64,000 nt of DNA from NCBI GenBank assembly GCA_009760855.2, contig WPIO01000018.1, positions 3,288,001-3,352,000 on the forward strand, read 5' to 3'. Within the stretch, counting starts at the first letter, position 1, and every line of letters starts with the position of its first letter. Below, one piece after another: positions 12,421 through 64,000 of the stretch. A program made the translations under genes and the position numbers. The stretch comes from Cristatella mucedo. Lineage: Eukaryota; Bryozoa; Phylactolaemata; Cristatellidae. The notes under the pieces were generated by a model that worked only from the letters and a program-made list of their open reading frames with translations, had not been told where the DNA came from and ran no database searches.

Positions 12421-13262
12421 AATAATAACAATGCACTTGATAAAGCGCCCTCAGAAAACTCGCGCTTTCTAGGCGCTTTACATTGGCTGCAAAGGGAAAC
12501 GCGATTGAATGGTGAGTAATGTCATGCTTGATGAACATGAATAACATGGTTAGGGGTGACATGCACAGGGTCAGCATCCAAGTGTGGTTAGTGGAAGTAT
12601 GCAGTATCAGCACGCATAATCCCATGAAGGACAAATCACAGGGACCCACTAAATGCTGACCCAAATAGGTGTTTAAAGTTCTTTTTAAATGTGGTCAAGT
12701 CAGGGGATGTTGTGACGCAAGTCGGGAGGGAGTTCCAGGCTTTGGGAGCTTACGAACTAAATGCACGGTCTCCAAAGGACGAGGTTTGTACAAGGTAGGG
12801 TCGCCCACTGCAGGATTCCACCTCAGTCGTGAAGGATTTTTCGCATCGTACCACCCGCTTTTCGGAATCCAACAGTCTACAAATACCTCGTACAAACCTC
12901 AAATCCTTTGGAGACCGTGCATTTAGTTCGCATGCTCCCAAAGCCTGGGTCTCCCTCCCGACCTGCGTCAGAACATCCCCTGACCTGACCACATTTATAA
13001 AGAACTTAAAAGCACACCTATTTAGGACAGCATTTAGTGGGTCCCTGTGACTCGTCCTTGATGTGCTTATGCGTGCTGACACTGCATACTTCCACTAACC
13101 ACACTTGCATGCTGACCCTGTGCATGTCACCCATTTTGTTTGTTTATCAAGCATGATATTACTCACCATTCAACTGCATTTCCCTTTGCAGCAAATGTAA
13201 AGCGCCTAGAAAGAGGTTAGGTTTTCTGAGGGCGCTTTATCAAGTGCATTATTATTATTATT
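12421..13262. repeat. large imperfect inverted repeat made of two LINE family A tails
   Basis: The left arm, about 12421-12795 (minus), and right arm, about 12886-13258 (plus), are two copies of one LINE 3' end, each running from the RT C-terminal coding part to the AAT-rich tail, placed start to start. The plus copy encodes GDRAFSSHAPKAW and FRTAFSGSL before a stop. The roughly 90 base spacer holds a short SINE A fragment (12805-12840). Confidence 0.85.
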
Positions 13263-13334
13263 TTTATTAAGGAAGACCCTATCTCCTGGGCTATATATAA
13301 CCGTACTGGCCGTGCCCTCGCCCGCTTGGCTAAA

Positions 13335-14412
13335 CCAAGGGTCGGCAAATTTTGGACTATTAGGATATTTCACGTAAAGGCGAACTAGTCTCGAAGAAAC
13401 CACGCCCACTCCGACAGGCAATTATAATGACAGACATCTATTCTTTCTCACCGGTCAGTCCCTTCTGTTTCATACAAGCTCCAGACATCAGTTCTAAAAA
13501 TAAACACTGGCCACAGCTTGAGCAGCAACCAGCAATAATAAAAGGGAACAATACCGCGACATTTCAATCGGGCCTGATCAAACAATAAATAACTACCGGG
13601 CGCTAGGCCGGACTGGTGTACTGGGTCGTATCATTTTCATAAAGGTTGGTCGACCTCTGAGCTAAGCGATTCGAGTAAGAAAAGCCCAAGGTATAATGCC
13701 TAAACTGTTGTGGGGGGGGGGTTAGTTCTGACTGGTTTGCCAGTGCCAGAGAACGGAGGCACCTAAAAATGAGCGACTGTAGATACCCTCGATAGCCTGC
13801 TTAATTGAAAGCCATTGCAGGTCGGCGAATTCAACCTAGGAACCAGACAAGAATGTTCGAGGCGCCAGGTTTGCAGATGGACCTAGTTTTTCAGCAGCTG
13901 TGTGACTTACAGAATGCAGCGCCGGCAGGCGAGTCTTTAAGCCATGTACATAAATGACCTCCACGGAGTGGAAGTCGGTGTGAAGCTATTGTGGTTTAAA
14001 TATGAATCAGATTTTGCACAGAAAGATTCAACAAATTACTAGGATCACAAGGTCGGTTAACAACGAGTAGCTCAATTCGGTTCTTCCACAACGATTGTAT
14101 GATCTTACTGTTTATGCTATGACTACAAAGCTAACGCCACTCAACAGCGAAGGACAATCTTCAAGGTGACAGCTGCTTAAACCTCACAATAAAGCCATTG
14201 CCGGGAGTGAGCTCATTAGAATATTTTATGCAGGAAAAAATAATAAATCTGGGCTAAAAATACACGCCCAGTTCGTGAAGTGTTGTTTAGCACCTTACCG
14301 CTCTAATAGCCAGATGCAGGAACTCTTTAAACGATCAAGAACTGACTTTGGAATTCATAGCAAATTTTTGTATTATATTACGGAACCCACGACCCCGCAA
14401 TACAATACCGTA
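13335..14412. other. intergenic sequence between the LINE palindrome and DYRK1A
   Basis: AT-rich, with no gene or clear repeat seen. The right part may belong to the DYRK1A 3' flank. Confidence 0.45.
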
Positions 14413-14418
14413 TTTATT
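14413..14418 (-). terminator. DYRK1A: candidate DYRK1A poly(A) signal
   Basis: AATAAA on the minus strand about 340 bases past the stop codon. It is the first canonical hexamer I noticed downstream. The cleavage site was not verified. Confidence 0.45.
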
Positions 14419-14758
14419 TACAATAAGCAAGCCAATCGTGTGACTATCTACAACCATTTAGACATAAGGTACTCTACAAATTACATAACTACTCTTTGCC
14501 ACCCAGGGCCAAAAGGCCATAGCAAGCAAGTATAAATTTTAAGTATTTACAGTAATTCTGATTCCCGCGACGTGGAAATTAACCCCGCGCAGGAATCGCA
14601 GCAGCCCGATCCACTCGTGAGACTGACAACTCGACGCCCCTTGCTGATGCCATACAATGGCTTCCATAGCAAGCCCGTACAGCAGCACGATGGACTGGCT
14701 CCTCATAAATAATAAATTGGCTATTAACTTGGGTGTGTGTGTGTGCCGTAAGTCATCG

Positions 14759-24206
<9,448 letters not shown>

Positions 24207-24424
24207 TCAGCATGAAACAGCATTGCCTTCCATGCGTGCCTGTATGATGGAAAAATATAACAGGGACGCTAAATTCGCGCGTCCTCTTTTGCTTGCAAAG
24301 CATCAGAGGGGCCGAGATCGCAGCGGCGGATTGGGCGGGCTAATCTAACTTCCGCCAAAGCACCGGACGCCATATTTGACCTCTTTACGTATACACGTCA
24401 GTAAACGGCACCGCCGTCTGGTTC

Positions 24425-24433
24425 TATAAATAG
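24425..24433 (+). promoter_or_regulatory. TATA-box-like motif between the divergent genes
   Basis: TATAAATAG on the plus strand in a GC-rich stretch about 235 bases upstream (on the DYRK1A minus strand) of the DYRK1A start codon, pointing away from DYRK1A. It could serve a plus-strand transcript. No start site was verified. Confidence 0.3.
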
Positions 24434-24570
24434 ACCCGGCGTCGCCGCTTCTATCAACACTTGCGCTGATACGTTGTGAAAACAAAATATCTAGTGATAT
24501 GCGGGTCACGCTCGCAACGCTTGGGAGACGAGTAGTTTTATGAACGACGGTTGCCGTCGCAAGTATAAAA

Positions 24571-24612
24571 ATGGCGTCGGCTCGGCTGCGTCGGAAGGCA
24601 CCGATGCACGAT
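24571..24612 (+). CDS. possible first exon of a small two-exon gene
   Basis: ATGGCGTCGG start in a YY1-like context, 14 codons (MASARLRRKAPMHD) ending in phase 0 at GTAAAC. A TATAAATAG lies about 145 bases upstream on the same strand. It is phase-compatible with the orphan exon at 27622. Purely a splice-phase inference; no family recognised. Confidence 0.18.
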
Positions 24613-24929
24613 GTAAACACAGTCCCGGCAACAGCAGGCGAAAGTCCGCTAGAAGTGATATACAGCGGATACTATGGCCACACTAATCTCTTTCCATGCC
24701 CTGACGCGGCGGCGCACAGCAGTATCAGCGACTATTTGGTCAGGATAGGAGGGAGTTCCCTCATCCCCAACTAGTATATGTACTGGAGCGATGTGGACAA
24801 CACAAGCCTGGTCGTCAGGCCTCTCTCGACTTACCGAACGTGGGTTAGGTACGCAGGTGTAATCCGATGGGGCGATTTCGCCGAATCGCTTTCGCACTCG
24901 GTTTCGAAGGCCGCAACGTGAGAACAAAA

Positions 24930-26944
24930 TGGCGCGCGTCTATTTCGAAATTACACCCAGTGCTCGCTACTCCGATTGTTACCGCACGATCCGACGAGCC
25001 TTATCCACTCTGATCACTCTGTGTAGCCTGGTGTAACTCCTCTTCCTGCCGAATCCTTGACCTGTACGGTTTTTTCAGAAAGCCAGCCCGCGCTCGGTCA
25101 CAGTAATAGATTCAAAATGGCGCAGGAGACGTTACCCCGCATTTGAATAAGAGCTTGTTACCCTAGAGATGTCAATCAGTCTGGCCTCGTTTTGGAGAGC
25201 GTGGCGGGAAAACCTAAGGCCGGTCGGGTGGCTGTGTAAACAAAACCATGTGCTATTGCTTTATTTGCACGAACCGATTTAGCTCTTCTAATACTTGCCG
25301 CCGATCACTATAGCGGAAACCTTAAGCGTATTCTGCAGTGCGACTGGCGTCCGGCTGCGGCAGGTCGCTACCGGCTAGCTGAGGGTGGGGCCAACTGAGT
25401 AAAGTCGGCCGGGAGGTGGGATCCGATCAGCTGGTGCTTAGCCTCAACTTACAAGTCGACCGTCATTGACGTAGCTCCGGTTTTTCAAATCCAGTTGGGG
25501 GTAAACACATCTTTATAACCAGATAAGTAGGTGTTGCTACGGTAATTTTTGAGGGAGGATCGATCTATGCATGGGTAAAAGCAGCCGTGCTGATTGCCAA
25601 AATTTATTGCAGTTTACTTGCTCAGGTCACACGAGCTTCTTCATACCGTCGCTTTGGCACAAGTGACTGTTGATGTCACATATCGCTTTAGCACAAATAA
25701 ATTTTGTATTTTATAAAATATCTGCAAGCATGCACACGACGCTCATCGGAGTTAACATGTCGTAGGTTTTATCCAGGAGATCCAGCACACTTAAGCTGGA
25801 GGTGCTGGCACCAAACTACAAAAAAAGAAAAACGCAACGATCGTAATGTGCTTAAGAAAGAGGGCATCGTTTGGAACGTCGGTAGCATCGCTGGGTAAAT
25901 AATCTTAGGGCAAATACATTAAGAGGGACTGCTCGGACGGAAGTCGTGTGGGCGGCCATCCCACCTGAGCAATCATCATCCAGATTTCTTTCATATAGCT
26001 GCAAATAAATCCTTATAACCAGCGGTCCTACTCGTTCATGGAGTGCTAAACCTCAAGCAGCAGCCGATACAAATTGGCTGTGCAAATCCACCGTGCATAC
26101 TAGGCCGAGCAAAAGGCCTACAACATCCGATCTAGACGACACGACAGTTATGATCGGCCAAAGTTAGCCGTGTGGATTTTACAGTGGCACCTCTTTTGGA
26201 GCAATCTCCTGCTCATTTCGGAAGCCGTATCATTCAAGAATTTGCAATTAAATAAACACGTTAAGCGTGCAAGTGACTAGCTGTTCAGCCCCTGTGGAGG
26301 CAAGATCAAGCCAGTCGGCGAATGGAAAGCGCTAATAACGAAGTTTGGCCTGAGTCTGGGTTCGATGGGGCAGACACATTGAAGCCGGTTGAAATGTCTG
26401 ATGGACAAGGCTTGTAGAGCAATAATCACAGAGATCAAATTGATGCAACGCGACGAGAAACTTGCGCATCAACGAAAGCTGACAATGAATGGCACGACTG
26501 CAGTCCAATAGTGCTCGACAGCATTATAATAAGAAACTGGAACCACGAGATGACAGTTGCTTGTATCAAGTCAACACCGGTAGCTGTGCCTAGGCTGCAC
26601 TGGCTCACACAGTAACGCCGTTGATGTGACAGAAGTGACTGCAGGCAGAACAATTTCCGTAATGAGGACCATGCTGCCAGGTAGCAGCTGCTGCAGCAGC
26701 TCCCTGGCTCAGTCCAAAGAGAATGCGTCAGCAGCAAGAAGCAGCCGGGCACAGCGCTTCCACAAAGCATTGGAGCTCAGCGGCTACCGATCAGCAAACG
26801 GCAAGGCAGCAAAAGATCTGCACTCGTCACACGGATCCTAGAAGGAAGAGGGGTACGTGAGAAGAAGAGGAGGGCGAGTTGGAGGGAAAGGAGGCTCGAG
26901 AACGGCTTGCCAGTGACACCAAGCTGCCGAAGGCAGGGCTTGGC
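24930..26944. other. divergent intergenic region, left half
   Basis: No conserved coding motif seen. Carries two ATGGCG motifs at 24929 and 25117 near its left end. UBR5 5' exons may lie somewhere in 24.5-33.3 kb but were not identified. Confidence 0.4.
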
Positions 26945-27112
26945 CAGCAGCCACGGTTATAGTATAGGGGCAAGGTACTCCCTATTTTCAACCAAGGTCT
27001 CGCGGGTTCAAACGGGCAACTCTCTATCGCCCATTGCAAGCACGAGCGACAGCCGCTAATGCTCTCTTGCCACTATATAAATGAGGGTGGGGCCGATCAG
27101 CAGGCCTTTACT
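26945..27112 (+). mobile_element. SINE A, diverged, between the two genes
   Basis: TATAGGGGCAAGGTACTC, GGGTTCAAACGGGCAAC, GCAAGCACGAGCGACAGCC and CTATATAAATGAGGGTGG. Confidence 0.68.
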
Positions 27113-27621
27113 TTGGCTTGAGTGCGCTGGCCACTATCCGGTGCTGTCGGCGGCACAGGTCCAAGCCGAAATGCATGCATGCACAGCGCATGCCTTGCAT
27201 TACGGCAATTGAGTGCTCCGGAAAGTCGGCCAGGCTTGAGAGCTAACCAGCTTGGCTCTCAACAAACGACGATGTCTTCGATTAACCCATGGCGAGCAAG
27301 ACGTGTAGATGCATACAGGGCGCACACCTAGAACTCTTCCGGCTCATGCCGTGAGTCTGCAGGTGCATGCACCACGAAAGCACGACAAGTGTGAGCACAA
27401 GTGCTGCATGGGGTGGCCTTTGCCGATGGCTTGCAGCAGCTGATCGGAGTGCGTGATACTGTCCAAGTCTGGGCGCCTGAGCCAGCACATGCTCAGGAAT
27501 GACTTGAGGCCAGAGAAACGCAAAGCAGGATAGCTCTACTGCTGGCAGCAGCAGCAAGAGGCAGGTGCGATGGGAGCAGCAGCAGCCGTGGCCCTTTGGG
27601 TGAACGGCTTCTAAATGCAGA

Positions 27622-27747
27622 TCTGGAAAAACCGGATGCCAGATGAGAACATGGAGTTCGGCGTGGACCTGCATATCGACGACTGCGACCTGTTCCCGGA
27701 GGAGCCGGACGTCCGAATGCTCCAGTTATGCCTGAGCATGGTTTGAA
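27622..27747 (+). CDS. orphan acidic exon-like ORF with stop and poly(A) signal
   Basis: After an ATGCAG acceptor (or from ATG 27615) the frame reads IWKNRMPDENMEFGVDL, then DDCDLFPEEPDVRML, and ends with TGA overlapping AATAAA at about 27746-27752. Codon use looks coding-like and the product is acidic, but I do not recognise it. It could be the terminal exon of a plus-strand gene or a short retrocopy. Confidence 0.28.
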
Positions 27748-27759
27748 TAAACAAAGGAT

Positions 27760-29450
27760 AAACGTGGAGATAAATAGTGATACCACTGCGAACAAGATGT
27801 TTTTGATTGTATTTAGCAATGTGTATTATCCATGTATATACTGTAGAATACATGACCGGATCAATTATATTATACAGAACAATACCACCGACCCGACACA
27901 AGGCTATCGGTACAAATGACAAAATGACCTCAATATGGCGGCTTCTACAGACCTGAGCCTGACTTCTGATGTCGGCACTGAATGCGAAGGAAGAGCCTAG
28001 CTTCGACTCAGGTTAGCTCAGGCAGTGCCACCGAACGTATCTCATTGTCCTTGCGACGATCAGCACTTGCCAGAAAAATGCCAGAATCGGCAAAGCAGCG
28101 GCAAAAAGAGCCATCATTGCCAACCACCGGGAGTTCCACAGAGCTTACAGACAACACGCCACCCTTGAGCCGATTCATGAGACAGCAAGCAAACCAGAAT
28201 TCAAAGGACAAACATTTTATGCACCACATCCAACACGTGATCACCAACAGCAGTACTTTCAGAGGATTGCTAGAGTTCTTACCAACATGGATTAAGACGG
28301 AGAACAGAATGTATCAGTGCAAACACGGGAGGTGACACACGCGCAGGCACGCACACACATACACACTAGGAGGATCAATGCAAGACGTTTATAAAAGCCA
28401 CATATTACCACCAGCAGCCACTGCCTGGTGCCAGAATTTACCAGCCTTTGATCGAAAGACAAATTGAGACCCCATCTCAAACCAAATTACATATGAGCCT
28501 AAAGAACTTGGCCCAAATGCTGTGATCATTGAGGAATCAGTAGTTACATTCGGCATATTACCTTGGTGATGCGTTCCCACGGACGAGGCAGTTATCGCAG
28601 CCTTTGTATAGCTATGGATAAACGTAAGGCTTTCCTGGAGTGGGTTACAAGGGTATGGCCATAACCCCAACCCAACAGTCGCTCGGTCGCGTTTGTTAGC
28701 TAGTTGCAGATAGGGGCCACCGAAACCAAAGCCGACAGCATCATGCCTCTACATTAAAACAGAAGTGACACAGTCGGAAGCTTCTCAACAGCTCAGACAC
28801 GACCCCAGGAAGCGACAACAAACGAGTTTACCAGTCGCAACAAACACGCCGCCTCTGCAACCTGCGAGGAAAGACGGCAGGCTATATAGACGTTTTCGAA
28901 CTTGTTCGCCGGATATAAACAAGGCCACGCAGTCACAAATCGTGATGAAAGCCGCGAGATATAACCGACGCCCACAGGCCACCGCCTACCCCGAGATGGA
29001 CAGAATTTTCGCGACTATCCCGGACGCCATCCGACGTGATACAACGTTCACTCTCGCGCCTTCTCGCGATTAAAATAATGGCGCGGTAATTGTTCTCTTG
29101 TCGAGGCTTTAGTCTCTAAGCTTTTGTCATAAATTAAATAAATATATTTTGTGTTTTTTATATTGGTACAAAGCTCACTTAATCCGGTGCGGAGGTCGAC
29201 GGGCTTAGAGACGGTGAACTGCACAGTTGCGGCGGGCACGGGCTCGGCGCATCCTTCAGACCGTGCTTGAACCCGCCATGGGATCTATCCACTTTATTCT
29301 GCACCACGTACCTGGAACTTCGGAACAACTTTGTCAAAGGTGCGGAACACTTTGAAGCGTGTGGCATACGTTTAATTCCGCCTGTTGCTATTAGATATTC
29401 ACATTTTAGGCGCCGAACTTAACACCTCGTTGACCTCGCTATCCGATCGC
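27760..29450. other. divergent intergenic region, middle
   Basis: Short ORFs without family motifs and two more ATGGCG motifs (27935, 29078). Nothing else recognised. Confidence 0.4.
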
Positions 29451-29548
29451 ATTTATTTATTTGCGCGCATACCGGGTCGCTCTCCGTAAATTAAAATGGC
29501 GTGTTGGACCCACTCATTTTGGAGCTCTTAGTTATCCAGCTGAATCAT

Positions 29549-29727
29549 TTACTGGCTGCTGAGGTCGTCCACTCGATACGGAGCTTGGCTGGCCTTGCCC
29601 TTGAACTTATGCCAGCTTCGCGTCGTGTTCCCTTTGGCATGGTTTCCGTACTCAGAAGTTCGCTTGGTCTCCTGCCGCTTGATTTTTACTTTGTATTGCG
29701 CGTAAATTGGTCTAGCCAGTGGTTCGC
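29549..29727 (-). CDS. orphan basic exon-like ORF, minus strand
   Basis: After a CGTATAG acceptor (exon top 29727) the minus frame reads PLARPIYAQYKVKIKRQ, then a Lys/Arg-rich stretch, and ends in TAA at 29549-29551. AATAAATAAA follows within about 110 bases on the same strand. It looks like the terminal exon of a basic protein. Family not recognised; no partner exons found. Confidence 0.22.
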
Positions 29728-30424
29728 CTATACGTTAGAACGTTGCAGCACGTCGGATGTGTATCGCCGATGTGAGAGCAGCGTGGCTCTGGTCAATTGC
29801 TTTATGTAGTTTTGAGGCTTACTAGTTTATCGTTGACTGGATGTTTTCATGACTAGGCGCGAAGAACAATCCAGTTTTATCGTCAGTTTCCGCTTCGTTC
29901 AGTTCGCTTTCGCGACCCGCTTTAGTTGCAAGACGGCTGATGACGCATGTGATAAATGTTGGAGGCTGAGCTCTGTTGTTCCTTACAGTAAAGAGCGATC
30001 TGAGTGTGTTGTCGCTGGTTCGATGCACTTCTTTTTTGCCCTCGTATAGTCAGTAGAGAGCTGATACCTTGTAGCACCGTTAAGGCCCGAGCTAAGCCCG
30101 AGTTAGCGCAGTTAAGGCCCGAGGCTAAGGTGTCCTTAAGAGCACACATCTCACGTAACAGCAAAAGTGAGACCGAAGTTGAAGAGCCATCGTACAAGTA
30201 GCTTCAAAGGAGGTCAGTGTAACAGGCGACCGAGATGAGAGGATGGTAGGGGAGCCAGTGTCGTGCACCATTCCCGTGAGAGAAGCTCTTCCCCTCTGTC
30301 GATGAAAAATGCCGTGCAAAAAGCGGCTGAACATTCTGTAGCATCCTGCAGCATCCGCAAGTAGCAGGCACACGCATATGCACGCAAAGGACGAATAAAA
30401 AAGACCCACTATATCCTGAAATGA

Positions 30425-32330
30425 GCAGGTGTGTTTTAAGCTTCTTTTTATGTCGTCGTGTCAAGGGATGTTGTTACGTACATCGGGAGTGAGTTCCGGG
30501 CTTCGAGAGCATACGAACTAAAGACCCGGTCTCCAAAGGATTTGAGGATCGTATGTATGAGGTTTAAGTAAACGATTAGAGTCAGAAAAGGGGGTGTTAC
30601 GATGCCTAGCCTGGTGGTGTGGGGTAGTAGTTCTGATATGTCGGCTGGAGCCAGAGAACGAAGGGACCTATAAACATTATCAACTAAGCAGTGGCTGGTC
30701 TTGATGGTCAGAATGAGAATTTTGACTTGTATCTGGTGTTCGATAAGGAGTCACTTTCCATTCTCTAGTAGGATTGTCACATGAGTCATGTTTCTTTGAT
30801 TGACAGTCTGAGCTGATGGCTGAATTAGCAAAAATAACTATATTCATATTCACTTCATTGTTTCCTGCACCAGCAATAGAGAATGGCCGTAGCCCAGCTT
30901 GTGGGCATAGGTTGCGTTGTGATTCTTACATTGTACTGGTACATATGCAGCCTCTCTATGGTGAACATCATGGCTTGCTGTGCTCCATCATTAGAATAAA
31001 TTTTTCGAAAAACATGTTGTCAGAGACTTAGGCAGCTAGCACTGGTGATGGTTTATTATATAATAACTAGTTGCCAATTTGAATTCAGATTCCAGCTACT
31101 TCTAGTAATGGGTTTATAAGGGGTATCTACGAATATTTAGTTTTGAAACCATCTGTTTTAGGAAACTGGCATTTATAACCAATTTTAAGGTAGGCATTCA
31201 TTGCTGCTTGCTCTCGGTCACTTGTGCCCGGGGGGGGGGGGGGAGCATATAAATCACCAGTCTCATTCGGCAGATGAATGCTGAATGCACCTGCCCTTAA
31301 CCTGCTAGCAGGTGATATATCAGAATTGGAGATGGCTTAAGTTTCCCCTAGTGGCACGACTTGTAGAAAAGGCAGTCACCCCCATAGGCACGAGTGCCTG
31401 GCTTCTCACAAAGAGCTTGTTTTCAGTTGCAAGAGTAGCAGTAGTCGGTAGACCAGCAAGCAGTGAGTTACAGAAGTCGAGACAGGATGCCATCAATGCG
31501 TGGATCAATTTAGATGTAGTATCCCTGCCTAAGCAAGCCCAAATTTCAGCTATGTTAAGTAGCTGAAAATAGTCAAGACGACTTTGGTACTGATGTGGTA
31601 GTCTAGTGAAAGGTCACTTTAGAACAGGACACCTAGATTTCGTGCTGATATAGCAGGGGGTATGCTGGTTGGTAGAGCTGATTTAGAGAGGTAATCTCCC
31701 GTTCTTGAGTTACACTTGGTTTGCCTATAATAGTAAGTTGGTTTTATCGTCATTTAATTTGAGAACGTTTGCTTCCATCCATGTAAGGATGGTAGCAATA
31801 CATGCAGCACGGGTGTGTAGTGAATTCGACATGCTCGAGGGCTGGGAGGGATCAAAGCAAAGGTAAAACTGAGTGTCATCTCTATAGAAGTAAAAGCCTA
31901 GACAGTGCTTGGCGATCACATCGACAAGAGGGAGAATAGAAACCGTCAAGAATACATGACCAAAGTCCACAGCCTTGAGGTACTCCCCTACTTCAATGGT
32001 TCTTCGGATGGTCTTTATCCGTTCACATCGTTACTATAGAGTCTCCCACTGAGACAGGACCTGAGCCATTGCTTTGCAGTGCCTGTGATGCCCAGGCGAG
32101 ATGAGAGGCGTTCAAGAAGTGCTTGGTGATCTATAGTATCAAAAGCTTCCCAAAGATCGAGCAAAACAAGCAGGGAGACTTTACCCAAGTGTGCATTCCT
32201 GAGAAGGTCGTTATACACCCTAAGCAATGCTAACTCTAATTAGCTAAGAGTAATTACCTCTAAACCCAGGCTGGAACTGCTTGGCTTGAGGTCTCAGTAC
32301 AAAAGTTCAGTTGGTCTGCCACAACTTGTA
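30425..32330 (-). mobile_element. 5'-truncated, decayed LINE (CR1/L2-like)
   Basis: Read from right to left on the minus strand: DLWEAFDTIDHQALLERLSS (32.2-32.0 kb), a mutated catalytic box FYRDDTQFYL and LKLNDDKTNLLL (31.97-31.73 kb), SCLDFCNSLLAGLP (31.5 kb), then the C-terminal GDRA-like segment near 30.5 kb. Order and motifs are those of a non-LTR reverse transcriptase; frames are broken in several places. Confidence 0.85.
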
Positions 32331-32440
32331 ATCTCGGTAATCTATTCAGGTGCATCACATATGCCGAGGGGCTCGAGCTCACGGCTTGGGTAGTCAAAGG
32401 CTAGCACCTTAACCCCGAGGCCAAACTAGGGCAGCATGTA
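32328..32440 (-). mobile_element. SINE B, next to the LINE
   Basis: TCTATTCAGGTGCATCACA, GGGGCTCGAGCTCACGGC and CTAGCACCTTAACCCCG. Confidence 0.65.
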
Positions 32441-32449
32441 GAGGTCTTG

Positions 32450-33354
32450 TCGCACCAGGCAACACACATCCTGCAGTTTTGGTCTGTGTGATTGCTCCTG
32501 TGCCTCTGACCTCTTCAACATGCTCATGTCTTTGCTCTTCACGACCGACCGATTTTCAAGAAGTAGACCGACCTTCTAGGTACATTCCTAAACCTGGCAT
32601 AGCAATCAGACCGCTCCCATCGGCCACCTATATTGCTGGCCACTGCTGGTGACTAGAACGTTTGCTAGTCTACATAGAGTAATAGGGTGTTGACCGTTAT
32701 CGTTCGTCTGTATCATCGCTCGATCGAAGCATGCCGCTTTTTGCTGGTGCTGCCCTGCTAATGTACCTGGTGTTGCCACGGCCTGTTCCGAGAAGTGGTT
32801 GGGGCAAATGTAAATATCATTTTAATAAGGTGGCTTACCAGCCTGTCTTGAACCAGTACATACATACATACAAACCAGGAGGGGCTTCCAACCTCTGTTC
32901 CAAAGCAGATCTTGCCATACTACTTGGTAATTCCGATGGTCAGAAACGTAGAGAGTTTTGGTGTCCCACCCCACATCAGCACGTCTTTGGGTTGTCCATG
33001 CTAGCAGCTGCTTGGGCCGGCATACAGCTTGGCGATGCGCTGGGCTTTTTCACATTGTTCAACACCGGAAGCCTCATACCCGTGCCAATCTGCAGCTCCG
33101 TGCACCCCTTGGGTTGCCTGACCGATGAGGTACTTCAGCTTGGGTGGGGTGCTGCTGCTTCCTGTGGGCGCTGCTGCTACTTCCTGTGCTGCATAGCCAT
33201 TTAGTCTGGGCTGTGCATGATGGCTATTCAGAGCGAACTCGGCTTAAAATGAGCCGAACGTTACTGACATAGTGCGCTGCTGCCTGCCATAATGCAGCAT
33301 ATAGCGGCATTGCTTGTTTGTGGTGGGACCTAAGAGGTTGCCTCTCCTATTTAG
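32450..33354. other. sequence just upstream of the first identified UBR5 exon
   Basis: An open frame at 32731-33204 has no recognised family and no splice site that fits UBR5 phase convincingly. Probably intron. Confidence 0.4.

Positions 33355-64000
<30,646 letters not shown>

Noticed and set aside
32731-33204. 157-codon ORF as UBR5 first exon
   Set aside because: No similarity to the UBR5 N terminus and no donor in the required phase.

Overview
The window is nuclear DNA from an animal, most likely a non-vertebrate; I cannot name the taxon. Genes are split by GT-AG introns (one GC-AG), the space between them is full of decayed LINEs, tRNA-derived SINEs and long dinucleotide microsatellites, and there are no bacterial-style operons. 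Two conserved genes were identified by recognising their protein families; no database was searched.

(1) On the minus strand, 24191 down to 14759, lies a complete coding region for a DYRK1A/minibrain dual-specificity kinase. It has 8 coding exons that join in frame to 652 codons plus stop. It contains the lysine-rich NLS-like stretch, the DYRK-homology box, the glycine loop, catalytic Lys, [11 protein letters not shown] and the YxY activation loop, and a C-terminal tail ending in the family's SPM..V.QQS.VAS signature. (2) On the plus strand, from 33355 to the right edge, lies most of a UBR5/hyperplastic-discs E3 ubiquitin ligase. I traced 39 exons that join in one continuous frame of about 2441 codons. 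They carry the UBA domain, the N-terminal beta-propeller-like region, the UBR zinc box, the acidic Ser-rich linkers and the start of the C-terminal region. The first coding exon (about 20 residues) was not found, and the MLLE and HECT domains lie beyond base 64000.

Layout: 1-1700 holds a LINE fragment and possible 3' exons of an unidentified plus-strand gene; 1.7-14.4 kb is intergenic and repeat-rich, including a large inverted repeat made of two LINE tails (12.4-13.3 kb); 14.4-24.2 kb is DYRK1A; 24.2-33.3 kb is the divergent intergenic region, with a possible TATA box, several ATGGCG motifs, two exon-like orphan ORFs with poly(A) signals and a 1.9 kb decayed LINE; 33.3-64 kb is UBR5. From about 52.5 kb onward the UBR5 exons and introns become clearly more GC-rich and carry fewer transposon copies.

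The two genes are transcribed away from each other and encode unrelated regulators, a kinase and an N-degron ubiquitin ligase. Nothing in the sequence shows that they work together. I found no clearly new biological system. The observations most worth checking are the paired (GA)n/(CT)n tracts flanking two UBR5 exons, the in-phase candidate cassette exon in UBR5, the head-to-head LINE palindrome, the SINE families whose tails resemble LINE tails, and the small unidentified exon chains.
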